From positions 221,332-285,331 of the forward strand of contig RHPI01000003.1 in assembly GCA_009103225.1 (NCBI GenBank): a stretch of DNA of 64,000 nt, in the 5' to 3' direction. Shown here one piece after another: positions 36,997 through 48,017 of the stretch (within the stretch, counting starts at the first letter, position 1; every line of letters starts with the position of its first letter). A model generated the notes under the pieces. It ran no database searches. It was not told where the DNA came from and saw nothing but the letters and a program-made list of their open reading frames with translations. The translations under genes were made by a program, and so were the position numbers. This stretch comes from Chlorokybus atmophyticus (Eukaryota; Streptophyta; Chlorokybophyceae; Chlorokybales; Chlorokybaceae).

Positions 36997-39435
36997 ATGG
37001 CGGACCAGACTACCAGCAACATCGGCCATGACAGCAAGTTGGCGCCTGGCGCCTCCATGCACGGCGTCACGGGACGCGAGCCTGTGCTTTCCCTGGCCAG
37101 CAAGGTGTGACACGCTTTGTGCAAGCGCAGCATGGTCCTCAGTTTGTTGCATTCTGCTCTGCGTCATTGCTCACATGATGGGGATTGCAGGCGGATGTGG
37201 TGGACTCCGGTGCAGGCAAGTTCCCACTTCCAGTGGACACCCTTCACAAAGCCAAGACCATCAGGCTGTTCTCTATAGCGCAGGTACAGCTGCGCACACC
37301 AGATATCCAGCATGCAATGGAGTCTGTATGAGTGATTATCTGGTTGTAACTCAATTATAGCACCCTTATTGAAGTTGCTTGTGTTGCAGCCACACATGCG
37401 TGCATTTCACCTTTCCTGGCTCGCCTTCTTCACCTCATTCCTTTCCACCTTCGCTGCTGCACCCCTGCTGCCGATCATCCGCGAGGACCTCAACCTCACA
37501 AAGCCTGAAGTTGCCAACGCCGGCATTGCTGCTGGTCAGTGAGCACTACAGCCACATACATTGTCAGTTGATCTGCTCGTCTTCATGTGTGAGAGCTCAA
37601 CTTGACGCGCTTGAATGTTTGCAGTGACTGGTACCATCGCATCTCGCATTGCCATGGGTGCGATCTGTGACATGGTGGGTCCGCGGTATGGCATCAGCTT
37701 TCTCATGCTGCTGACCGCTGTGCCCGTTTTCTGCATGTCCCTCGTTCAAAGGTACAGCTGAACAGCATAGTAGTAGCAGGCCTGCTGCTGGTTGATCTAC
37801 TTGGATGCGCAAGCAGTGTCAAGTGACTAACTCAACCTACTTGCTGTTTCAGCTATGGTGGCTTTATCACTGCACGTCTGTTCATTGGTTTCGGGCTTGC
37901 GACGTTCGTGGCCACGCAGTACTGGGCCAGCACCATGTTCAGCAGCAGGATTGTGGGCATGGCTAATGCTACCACGGCTGGCTGGGGAAATGCCGGAGGT
38001 GGTTTTACACAAGTATGTAACGGTAGAGCAGCACTCTTTGCCAAAGCTTCTTGCTAGAGTGGTGACGTGATACTGACACTGCGTTGTCCTGTCGCAGTTG
38101 ATCATGCCGCTCATCTTCAGGCTGATTGCTGCAATCAATGGCAATGATTTTGTTGCGTGGCGGATCGCCTTCTTTGTCCCTGGCGTGGCGCATGTTCTTC
38201 TGGGTATGGCTGTCCTCATGTTCTCCCAGGATCTTCCTGATGGTACATTTGCGCAACTTATCAAGAAAGGCGAGAAGGCGATTGATAAGCCAAAGGGAGT
38301 TTTCCTCATCGGCCTGAGGAACTACCGCATGTAAGCACTGAACCTGCATGCCTGATGCACTCCACCAATGGGAATGCCGCTGTTGCATCTACTTATCATG
38401 CAATTACCCTCAGGTGGTGCTTGGTGGCCACATACGCGTTCTGCTTCGGCGTTGAGCTCACCGTGGACAACGTTGCTGCAACCTACTTCTATGATCGCTT
38501 CGATGTGAACCTCGAGGTGTCTGGCGTCATTGCCTCTTGCGTCGGCATGGCCAACATCTTTGCCCGACCCCTCGGCGGTATCACGTCAGACTTGATGGCC
38601 AGAAAGTTTGGCATGCGAGGCCGTCTGTGGACCCTCTGGACTGTTCAGGTGCGTCCACTGATGGAGATAGGTAGCAGTATGTTGGCATTGCACTTGGTAT
38701 TAACTGTTATCACTCCGCAGACAATCGCTGGTGTGCTCGCCATCGTCCTTGGCCGCATGAACTCTCTGTGGTCGTCTGTACTGCTCTATGTCATCTTTGG
38801 CATCTTCATTGATGCATCCTGCGGGTGCACTTACGGCATCGTGCCTTTCATCTCACGACGCGCGCTCGGCATTGTGTCCGGTTTCATTGGTGCCGGAGGC
38901 AATGCTGGTGGAGCATTGAACCAGGTAGGCATCACGTCATCACTGCTCCTTTGTAAACTGCGCCGATTGCCGTTCAATGCTCACACTGTGTGTTCGCAGG
39001 CTATCTGGTTCCAGAACACGGATCGATTCGCTGAAGAGGACGGTATCACATACATGGGCATAGCGATGGTCGGCGTGACTCTCCTTATCATCCCCATTAG
39101 TTTCCCTCAATGGGGTTCTATGTTCTTTGGTCCATCCAGCAAGGGTGTCACGGAAGAAGACTACTACGCCAGCGAGTGGACAGAGGAGGAGGTCAAGCAG
39201 GTATGTTGTTTTAATGTTGCTTGCATACCAACCAAATGCAACATCTTGCTTGCGAGGTTGCTGCCCTGGCGCTGGTAGTTACTCACCTGAATCTCAATGC
39301 GTGCAGAACAAGCACAAGGACTCCATGCTATTTGCCGAAACTGCTCGCAAGTCGGAGCGTCCTCGTGCTGAGCGAGATCAGCTGGTAGAGCTGGAGGCGC
39401 CAACAGTGAAGGCACACGCAGTCATCGCTGCTTAG
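36997..39435 (+). CDS. NRT2: High-affinity nitrate/nitrite transporter NRT2 (NNP family, MFS)
   Basis: This is a proton-coupled nitrate importer of the plasma membrane with 12 expected membrane helices, acting with NAR2. Ten exons keep frame: 36997-37104, 37191-37283, 37390-37534, 37625-37751, 37853-38012, 38098-38330, 38414-38648, 38721-38924, 39000-39200 and 39307-39435, giving 544 residues (Chlamydomonas NRT2 is similar in length). Family signatures are [27 protein letters not shown] in the loop after helix 2, and both nitrate signature motifs: [13 protein letters not shown] (about 199-211) and [15 protein letters not shown] (421-435). Also present are [10 protein letters not shown] and [19 protein letters not shown]. 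The long cytosolic C-terminus, rich in charged residues, is typical of plant and algal NRT2. The start ATG has an ordinary context and is the first in frame. Confidence 0.96.
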
Positions 39436-39805
39436 AGTAGGAGTATGCTCTGCATTGGTTGGTATATAGTATACAATTATAGCCTTAGCGTGTACAGTGC
39501 GTTAATCAGTTATTGGAGATGATTTGCAACAAGGATTCAGCGTTTCAAGTTTCACACAAGTGTGTGGACTGTTTAACCCTGCCGGTAACAACCAAAAGCT
39601 GCTTGCCTTCTTCTGTAATTGCTGTGATACTGCCCCAGCACTGTTTGCACGTTCCTTGTATCTGCAGAGTGACCCAGTTACGCCTGCGCGATCAATAACC
39701 GCTTTGTCTGTCAGTGGCTTTTTCACTTCCTGTGATGAGCATGCAGCGCACAGGCTATCTACACATGAAAAATGCCATGTGATACATATACTTGTTGGTA
39801 TCAAG

Positions 39806-39852
<47 letters not shown>

Positions 39853-40348
39853 GAATCAGATATGTAAGCAAGATTTGCAGCGCAGGTGTCTAGGAATGCT
39901 ATAATACTCAATTCAATGCTGCCACAATTGTCACAGTATGTACGCAATGTAGCAAAGCACAGTTGCAACACAGGGTTAGCTGACCCATGGTCAACACGCA
40001 ACACTGTCAGTGTCAGCTGAGCAGTTGCTGGTACATTGCCAATTGACAATGTGGCTTTGGGGTAGGCTAAAATTGTGGTCCTGTGCAACAACTGCACAAC
40101 ACACAATTACTACCACCGATTGCACGACATGCTGGCTGACAACAAGTGATTGCAAGGACAGGTAGAAACTATACAGGGGTTTGTACAATTCCCATATGTA
40201 CGGACAATAACCTTTAGCCACATGTTACACTACTGACTTGTGAGCAAATCAATCGCTGTCCTGCTCGCACAATATGAACACAAGTTTTGCTGTACAAATG
40301 TACACATACACAGTTTATGTGGGCGAATAGATATCCTTCAATCCCAAC
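39436..40348. other. Convergent intergenic region with (AG)n
   Basis: This lies between the NRT2 stop and the stop of the minus-strand membrane protein. It contains an uninterrupted AG run at 39811-39850 and no supported gene. Confidence 0.6.
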
Positions 40349-41777
40349 TCACTGCCGCCAGGGCGCTCCCGGGTGCAGGTACAGCAGCACGCAGAACAGC
40401 GCCATGATGGCATAGGACCCTATCAGCATTGCGCCTGCGTTGCCCCACAGGTTAAGAAGCAAGTCCACCCCGCCGCCCATGTCGTACTTGCCCCCGTTCA
40501 CGTCCCTCAACCCCGCTGGACGCTCGCCACTGGTTGCCTGCACATGAAGAAGATTGTACACGCGCACACGCACTCACATAGACAAGTGCCTATGCACCCA
40601 GGCGCACGCGCTCACGCACATGCACATGAGCACCCACACACATATGCACAAAGTCACAGTCACAGTCACAGTCACGTCATGTGCATGCGCACATAAGCAC
40701 ATGCACATGTTATCGCCCAAGTACACACCAGTGCTGTGTACTTGGGAGCAGAGACGTCTATCTCTCGCTCACCTTTATTGGCCACTTTGTCTTGGCTGCT
40801 TTGGGCCTTTCTGGCCAAAGCTGGTCCAGCTGTGCCTCTGAGAGCTGTTGCGTCGCACTCACACCGGCATCATCATAACTGCTGCTGCTGTTATTGTTGA
40901 TGCTATTGTTCTTAATGTTGTCGTCGTTGGTAATGTTGTTGCTAATGGCACTCCCACGCTCACTGCGGTCAGACATAGCGAACACGCGCGCCCACGCTGC
41001 ATCCCACTTGGACTCATCATCTGTTCACGCAATGTTACCAACTTGGCTTGCCTGCATGCTAGTGCAATTCAAAGCACCCCAACTGTGCGTACTTGTGCTG
41101 CGGCTGCTGTTGGTGCTGTTGTCATTATTGTTGCTTGCCCTGCACTTCCAAACAACGCGGCGTTGCCTTGCTTGCCTGCCTGAACTTGGCTGGATCTGCG
41201 TGATTCATGCGACGTATTTGCATGCAAGCACTGAAGCAAGCCAAGGAAAGGAAAGAGTTGGAATGAAACAGGAGTCAACCGAATCACTCAAAGTGGGAAA
41301 ACAATGAAGAAACCTAACCAACTGCTGTTCAGACCAACAACCACGCTTCTACGAAGGCAACAACAATTGCTGCATTCAAGGTATGTTCACGACTGGTAGT
41401 AAGTTTGCTATGTGTAAGTGACAAACGTGTGCATGGCCTTGGTCTCAGTCAATTTCAAGTACTGAAAGTACATGAATCCAGTCCCCGCCGCCCACACTCT
41501 ATGTGTCCATCCAGCAGCACATGTGCACTGTAGACATACGACAACGAGTGGGCAACCCCGTATGGAAAGTTTGCATAGCGTGCACGCGACCAGACGTGGA
41601 TGCATTCACCACCATGTAAACACCTCTTCATCCTTGATCACACCCATGCAAGCAGCAGAGTCTCTGCCCTACCGTCAGCAGCGGCGTGGCCGTCAGCCTG
41701 CCCGCAGCCACTCCGCCGTACACTGCACTGGCGTCATTGCCGACAGCGGTACCGCAGCAACGCACCGCCGCCGCCAT
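40349..41777 (-). CDS. Unrecognised protein with C-terminal membrane segment; model incomplete
   Basis: Four exons are supported by splice sites: 41777-41673 (MAAAVRCCGTAVGNDASAVY onward), 41527-41427 (WAAGTGFMYFQYLKLTETKA), 41020-40773 (ESKWDAAWARVFAMSDRSER, then an Asn/Ser-rich stretch and QLSEAQLDQLWPERPKAAKT) and 40537-40349 (GGKYDMGGGVDLLLNLWGNA, then GAMLIGSYAIMALFCVLLYL and stop). The second and third do not join in phase, so at least one exon between 41020 and 41427 is missing from this model. The C-terminus is a probable membrane helix with a short PGAPWRQ tail. The N-terminus could be an organelle-targeting peptide. No family was recognised. The frame before the proposed ATG is also open, so the start is tentative. 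Confidence 0.45.
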
Positions 41778-42645
41778 GTCGCGGAGGTGGAGGTAGACGA
41801 CGTCAATGCTGTTGTTGACTACTTTGTGTGCGTACGTGTCCTTGTTGCTTCGTACTGTGCCACGTCGCACAACGCCTAAAGCACACGGTCTGGTTATAGA
41901 AGACACGCAGCTGATTTTCTTAATGTGACGACATTGACGAATTCGAGTGGTCCCAGTGGTCAGTGACCACTGGGTACCGTCACGCAGTCCCTGCGGTCAT
42001 TTACATGCATGTCCCCTCGACGAATTGAAATGCTCTCACGCTGTGCAGAGGCACGCGATAATAATACACATTTGGTGCGTGATCCAGCGTGATCCACTAG
42101 CTGGAGGAGGGGGGAAGATGATGGGATTTATTAACTGAAGGTCTGAGCGTGGGCTGCCGCCGATCCTGAGTGAGCAGAGCTTTCTGGTGGAGCAGCGCAA
42201 GTGTGAGCAGGAGAGGTGGGTGATAGATTGGGTTTGGGGTTTGATTTTGTTTGTTACTAAGCTGCGGAAGCATGCAAGTTATGGTATAAAAGTTGATGGT
42301 GTGCCCTCTGCTTACTCCCTTTCCTTTGGTTGGCTCCTTTCTTGTATGTGTGGTCATTGCTGCTGTGCTGCCACCTGTGAGGCTGTGGCATACATACAGT
42401 TGGCTTCGCAAGCCGGGGCTTCAGCGGCTTCCTATCAGGCAGTTCTGGTCCTATATCACATGTCTGTCTATTTGTTTTTTTGTGTTAATAAGCGCACCCA
42501 CAAACACAATTGCATTATTCCGTGTATGCATGCATGGCTGAATTGTTTCGGTGTGTGCTCTTGGTTGACACAGCGCTGTTCCAACTTTTCTTGTCTTTTG
42601 TTTCTCCACACAGGCTCTTGTCTCTCATCTGATGATTGCACTCGC
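41778..42645. other. Divergent intergenic region
   Basis: No gene was supported. A perfect 23-base inverted repeat with CCCAGTGGTCA arms lies at 41952-41974. The frame used by the downstream gene is open leftward to 42187, but that part has no family resemblance and is probably 5' UTR. Confidence 0.5.
41952..41974. repeat. Short perfect inverted repeat
   Basis: Two 11-base arms (CCCAGTGGTCA and its complement) flank one central base, upstream of the CinA/nucleotidyltransferase gene. It could be a protein-binding site or chance. Confidence 0.85.
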
Positions 42646-45293
42646 ATGCGTCGCGCAATGCAAGTCTTAGCTTTAAGGTGGCCTCGCTTATCGATGACTC
42701 CATTGCTGTCGCCTTCACTCCAGCCATCGTCTCTCTCATCGCCATCCCCACAACATCAAAACAAGCGGCCTCGCATATCATTTGAGAGGACCCACGCGAG
42801 CATTTGCGACAGCAACAGCAACGCTCCTGCAGTAATCAAACCCAACGGTAACAGCGCCCCATCCAAACACTTTACCCTCCCCATGGACGTCGACGTTCAT
42901 CAAGCAGTGCAGGCATGTTTTGTGTTGTGTACATACGTTGGTCTGTGTCTAGACCGCATGCATGCAGCATTCGGCCACATGCAGGCGCATACTTCTTATA
43001 GCAGTGGTGTGCGCATGCAATTGTGTCTGAGTTGCTGTATGTCATATGTTTTGCAGAGAATTGACAATGCGGGCACGAAGGTCGTGATTGTAGCCACTGG
43101 AGGCGCTGCACAGGTAGCCATCCAATGTGACACAACGTATACATTGCAATGCATGCAGGGTTCTCTGATAGCTGCATTTGACGTCATCTTCATGTTGAGG
43201 TTTGTGCTTCTCTTGTGTTAGGCGCTCAGTTGGCTTATGGCCGTGCCGGGCGCTTCGAACGTGCTTCTGGAAGCAAGCGTCCCGTACACCCAAACCTCAC
43301 TCATCGAAACCATTGGCAAGGTAAGCATGTCTCTATGCAGCCCGCACGTCAAACACATGTCGCACCACTACTTCTCCTGCCAAGAGTGCATATGTGCACA
43401 CACAGTGCATGCGCATACACAAACACACGTTCACGCATGCACGCACACATGTGCTCTTACACTGTGCGTCTATCAGGAGCCGGAGCAAAGTGTGAGCGCA
43501 AGCACAGCCCGCGACCTTGCTCGAGCGGCATACCTGCGCGCGTTGCACCTCACTCCACCCGGTGTGTGTTCAAACTGAGTTCACCTTCACGATAAACCTC
43601 ATATGTCTCTTTTCTCAACCGCATTGTTGTCGTAGGCACCGTGGTTGCTGGCCTTGGTTGCACGTGCGCGCTTGCCACCACACGACCGAAGCGCGGGCGG
43701 CACCGGTGTTGCATTGCATCCCACAACGGCAAGGAGATAAGGTGAGTCTCACATGCTCTGCATGGCATGCATGTGGGCATGCTGTTGATGTGGTGTCTGT
43801 GTAGGGAGTACACATTGGTGTTGAGGAAGGAAGCCCGACAGCGCTTTCAAGAAGACGCTGTGGCATCTCGCCTTTTGTTACAAGTACGGACGGGTGCACA
43901 TAAATCAACAAGTTTGGTGTCCCACACTTTTGTTTAAGTTGGATGTGTGCAGGCTCTGGCTGAGGCGTGCGGGCTGCGGGATGTGCACATATCGTTGGGA
44001 TTGTTGGGCAAGTCGGATGTTGTGGACAGCGACGGTGAAGACAGTGAGGAGGAGGAGGAGAGGGTTGTTCGCTCTATCCATGCTGTGGACGACCCCATTG
44101 ATGCCTTAATGAAAGGTTGTCTGTGCGGGCGTGTACTTAAAGTTGAAGTTGTTGACATGTTGCATGTGACTTCATGCTAGCCTCTATTTAATATCAGGTG
44201 AGGTCAGTTTGGTCCAGTTTGAGTTCCCAAGTGGCATTGTCAACCTGGATGCCGCACGAGGGCGTGTATTTCTGCCTGGATCCTTCAACCCGCTCCACCA
44301 CGGCCACACAAAGCTCCTGGCCGCTGCCGCAAAGTATGCTCACGCCTACTCTCGCTCGTGCATCGATCATGTTGGCGTCCAGTGCATGCTGCGCATCTGT
44401 CTTGCCGTGTTGCACGACGTTACAACAGTGACTGACTGGCTGGTAACTACAGGGCAGCAGAGTGTCCGCCGTCCATGGCGTGCTGTGAAATATCAGCAGT
44501 GAACGCGGATAAACCGGCTATATCAGCAGAAGAGGCGCGCAAGCGTGTCGCGCAGTTTCGTGAAGCAGGTGTGCATGTGCGTACATTTTTGTGTCGTCTA
44601 CTTTCTTGTGTACGCGCGTGCGCATGCAAGCATGTGTGGGTGGGTGGGTGGGTGGGTGGGTGGGGGAGAGTGTGTACGTGTGTGCATGTAAGGATGCGCG
44701 GAAGCTACATGCAGATGTGGCATTGCTGGCTTTCGTGTTGACTCTCTTTTTCTTACAGGTATCAGTGTGGTGCTCACAAACGCCCCTCGCTTTGTAGACA
44801 AGGCTGCGCTCATCCGCGACAGCACGTTTGTGGTTGGAGTGGATACCGCAGCACGCCTTGTTCAGGTGCGGGCACGCGTCGCATCCAGTATGTGTGTTTA
44901 CGAGTCTATATCGCGCTTTTTGTCTTACACTTTGTGTGGAGCACATGCGCAGCCAAAATTCTACGGCGACAGTGAAGCGGGTATGATTAAGGCCCTCGCA
45001 GACTTGTACAAATTGAACTGTAGGTTTCTGGTCGCTGGAAGGCAAGTTGAAGGCAAATTCTTGGTAAGTTGACCTGGTTATCCTATGCCAGGTGCTGTAA
45101 TGTTGCAGCTGCACATACAGCCTCAACAGTACGTAGTAATGCGCTGTTATAAGTCTGCATGCTGTTCTGACAGGAGCTAAAAGACATTACAATTCCGCCG
45201 GGATTTGACTTCATGTTCAAAGACATCCCCGCAACGGATTTCCGGGAGGACATCTCTTCAACAGAGATACGCAATCGCATGCAACAGCCATGA
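42646..45293 (+). CDS. CinA-like domain fused to NMNAT/cytidylyltransferase-type nucleotidyltransferase
   Basis: Twelve exons keep frame: 42646-42912, 43057-43113, 43222-43320, 43477-43561, 43636-43741, 43805-43883, 43953-44115, 44198-44333, 44453-44568, 44759-44865, 44953-45063 and 45174-45293, giving 481 residues. It matches an uncharacterised Arabidopsis nucleotidylyl transferase (At2g01220 type). The first half is CinA-like, with VVIVATGGAAQALSWLMAVP, GASNVLLEASVPYTQTSLIE and TRPKRGRHRC. The second half has the nucleotide-binding site LPGSFNPLHHGH (residues 311-322), NADKP, FVVGVDTAARLVQPKFYGD and the C-terminal ISSTEIR signature. The substrate is not established; NMN adenylylation is one possibility. 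Before the CinA part is a Ser/Pro-rich stretch that may be a targeting peptide. The intron after 42912 starts with GC, although the frame is also open through it. Confidence 0.88.
44638..44666 (+). repeat. (GGGT)n tract, possible G-quadruplex
   Basis: Seven runs of three or more G, separated by single T, lie on the sense strand of the intron before the exon at 44759. RNA and DNA of this form readily make four-stranded structures. Confidence 0.9.
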
Positions 45294-46628
45294 TCGTGCA
45301 CAGAGCACCGCACATGTGTTTGCTGGTTGGGGTGTATTAGTGGAGGGTTGGTCGGTAAGGCGGTGCTGAAACCTTAAACCTGTCACTGCAACGAACTGGT
45401 GCGTTGCATCGTGTTGCGTAACATTAGGGGTAGCTAATGGTTGGTTTGATTAACTTAGGTTGTGCTCCTTTAGCCAGACGGGTAGGTTGTATTCAATAAA
45501 CACTCTTGCGGATAGATTGTGCTATCTTCTGGTATCGTCAAGTTTTCGGTGTAAGCTTATGACAGTGTTTGAAGGAATTGTTTGAAGGAATTCCCATTCA
45601 CATTGCATCTCTAAAACAGTTTTGAAGATTTGTGTACAATCACGGGTCTCCTTCAGGGCCTTTGAAACTTATTGCCATTTTAAGCCTCAAATTAAATTGA
45701 ATCAACAAAATGCAAGATACCAATTGTCCTGCAACGGAAAATTGACGACATCAACATAATATGTTAACACTCAAAGGCATTGGCGACTGAGTTCACCTTG
45801 TGAGTATTAAATTCAAAGTACATAGTTCCGCCCCCCCCCCCCCTTCCCCCTCCGTGGTACCCTTAGCATTCATCATTGCAATTCGATAATTCATTATTAC
45901 AATGGTGGCATTACCACAATGCTAGTGTTGGAGAGTTTTTACCTTGCTTGGTGGTATGAAATCATAGCTGTTGAAGGGCTTGCTATATGGTTTCAAAACA
46001 AATGGTGGTTTATCTATGCCTACCTGTTAATTATTAAACTTGTATTCGTAACTTGCGAGAAAAGATCATGTCCAGATAGGGCATTCTGCGACATATTGGC
46101 CTTCTCGTTTGTATATAAGCTCATAATTTTATGCTTACATTGCCTTTAAATAACGGTATGTATTAAGAATGATCACGGGGATATATCTGCGTAATTACAT
46201 TGAGTGCATTTGCGATATGTGTATTGCAACTGAGATATTTGACGAAATATGCAAGCAGGCAACTTGCATTATCAGCACCTATTGTACCTTCATGGATGGG
46301 GTTGCTACTTGCTACTAGCAAGTCGCTAGTTGGCTTGCAATTGAGAATTTTGATGCCTCTAAATGACTGTTTGTTACGTCCCTTCCCCCAACAAGTGAGA
46401 TTGCGACACGTTTCATGCACGCCACATGCAACTTCGCGTGCTTCGGCGGCGACGGCGGTGAGGTGGTCGTTGTCGTCGTGCTTGTTGTGGACCGCCGTGG
46501 GAGTGTCTAAGCAGTTTAACAAGCGTTTGGTGGCTTGAGAGCAGCTTGTCCTGACACAAGTGCTAAGCTAAGCTGAGCAGCCTGTAAGCTGGGGTGGCGA
46601 CAGCAGGTTGGTGGGGAGTTGGTCAAGC
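45294..46628. other. Intergenic, partly AT-rich
   Basis: No gene was supported. There is a C homopolymer at about 45830-45843. The last 60 bases before 46629 are probably 5' UTR of the LITAF-domain gene. Confidence 0.5.
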
Positions 46629-48017
46629 ATGGCGGCGACGGCGCCGGGCTACTCCTCCGTCGGGTACGCACCTCCTCCGCCTGAGGCTCAGCAAGCGATG
46701 CCGCCGCCTGCTGACGGACACCACCATACCCAGGCGTTCGCCCCGCCGCCGGCCCCGGCCGGCGGCTACCCCGCTGTCGGCGCCGGCTACCCGGAGGTCC
46801 CCCAGGGCATCCCCAAGCCTGAGGGCTATCCGGGACTCCATGAACCCCCCGTTCAGGGCACACCCGTGCCGCAGCAAGCGTTCACGCAGGTTCGCCGCCT
46901 GTTGAACGCGTTGAACCACCGACTGGTCGTTTTGCTTATCGGTGTGCAAACATCACAACTTGCAGCGCATGTGGCGACCCTCAACAGTTGTGACAGCAAT
47001 TGAATTACTATTCGTGTGTTTGCTGGCATATGGCCACCAGCAGCGCCAGCGGCAATTTGCACACATGCTCGGAAGGTTTCTTGCCTCCTGGAACATTTAT
47101 GTTGGTGCATGGCTTTGAGTACATGCATTATGAGAGAAAGGATTCTTGGCAGGAGATGTTTTGAGGAAAGCGTGCAGCTGTGGGATGTTGTGTACATTTT
47201 TGCCATCATTACAAGGCTTTCAGCATTAGAGGTTGCGTGGCTAGTATTACTTCGCAGCTGATTGAACACCATCGCTTGTTGTGTGTCAATGCATACATGG
47301 TTGCAAGCATACTACAACCATTCCCAATTGTTTACACGAGTGCTTGGTGGAACTTGGGTCAGTTGCAATAATGAGAGAAGGAAGGTCTGGTAGGTGTAAG
47401 CAGCCCATGCAGTTTGCCCGTCCCGGTCTTGGCATCTCATGCTTGTATAGTAACATGCAGTGTGCATGTATGGGTCGCAACTGTCACATACAAGCCATGG
47501 TTGCAGCTGTGACTAACATGTGCTTACGCTATGTGTGTGCTGGTGTCACGCAGCACATGGCAGCAGCACCGGCCCTGCCTATTCTTCCAGATGGGAACCT
47601 GCACTTAGGTGCCACCAACGCCAACATGCCCATACTCTTCAAGTGCGCACGATGCGGCTGGCAGGTGTGTTCAATGTTTTATGGCTGCGTCTTGGCAGTA
47701 TGCCAACAAGATTGCACATGCAGTCGGTTGACCGCACTTTGTATAGCTGTCACCTCCTTGCATGTGCATGGTGTGTGCATGCATGCGCGCAAGTGTAGTG
47801 TTCCTGCGTGTTTGTGTGTGCTTCTTGTTGGTGTTCATGTCCTGTTGTCATACAGGGACCCAGCAACATTACAAGGCAAAGGGGTGCGGCCGCGTGGCTT
47901 TGCTGCGTGGCAACCTGCCTGTTCTGCTTTCTGTTGGACTGTTGCCCCTGCTTGTTCGACACCTATCACACGTGTCCCAACTGCGGCATTGAGCTTGGGG
48001 AGCAAAAACTTATGTAA
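46629..48017 (+). CDS. LITAF-domain zinc-binding membrane-associated protein
   Basis: Three exons keep frame: 46629-46889, 47554-47664 and 47856-48017, giving 177 residues. The first 90 residues are Pro/Gly/Ala-rich (YPAVGAGYPEVPQGIPKPEG). The C-terminal half is a LITAF domain: a first Cys pair FKCARC (Cys118, Cys121), then GAAAWLCCVATCLFCFLLDC as the membrane-inserting hydrophobic hairpin, then HTCPNCGIELG (Cys164, Cys167). The two Cys pairs bind one zinc. In animals LITAF/SIMPLE sits on endosome and lysosome membranes and binds trafficking factors; in plants the GILP relative is at the plasma membrane. The first donor is an unusual GTTCGC; it is supported because the next exon resumes in phase with the zinc motif. 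The Pro-rich part is typical of the family. Confidence 0.9.

Noticed and set aside
42187-42645. Upstream extension of the CinA-like reading frame
   Set aside because: The frame is open but shows no resemblance to the family; the internal ATG at 42646 gives a sensible N-terminus.
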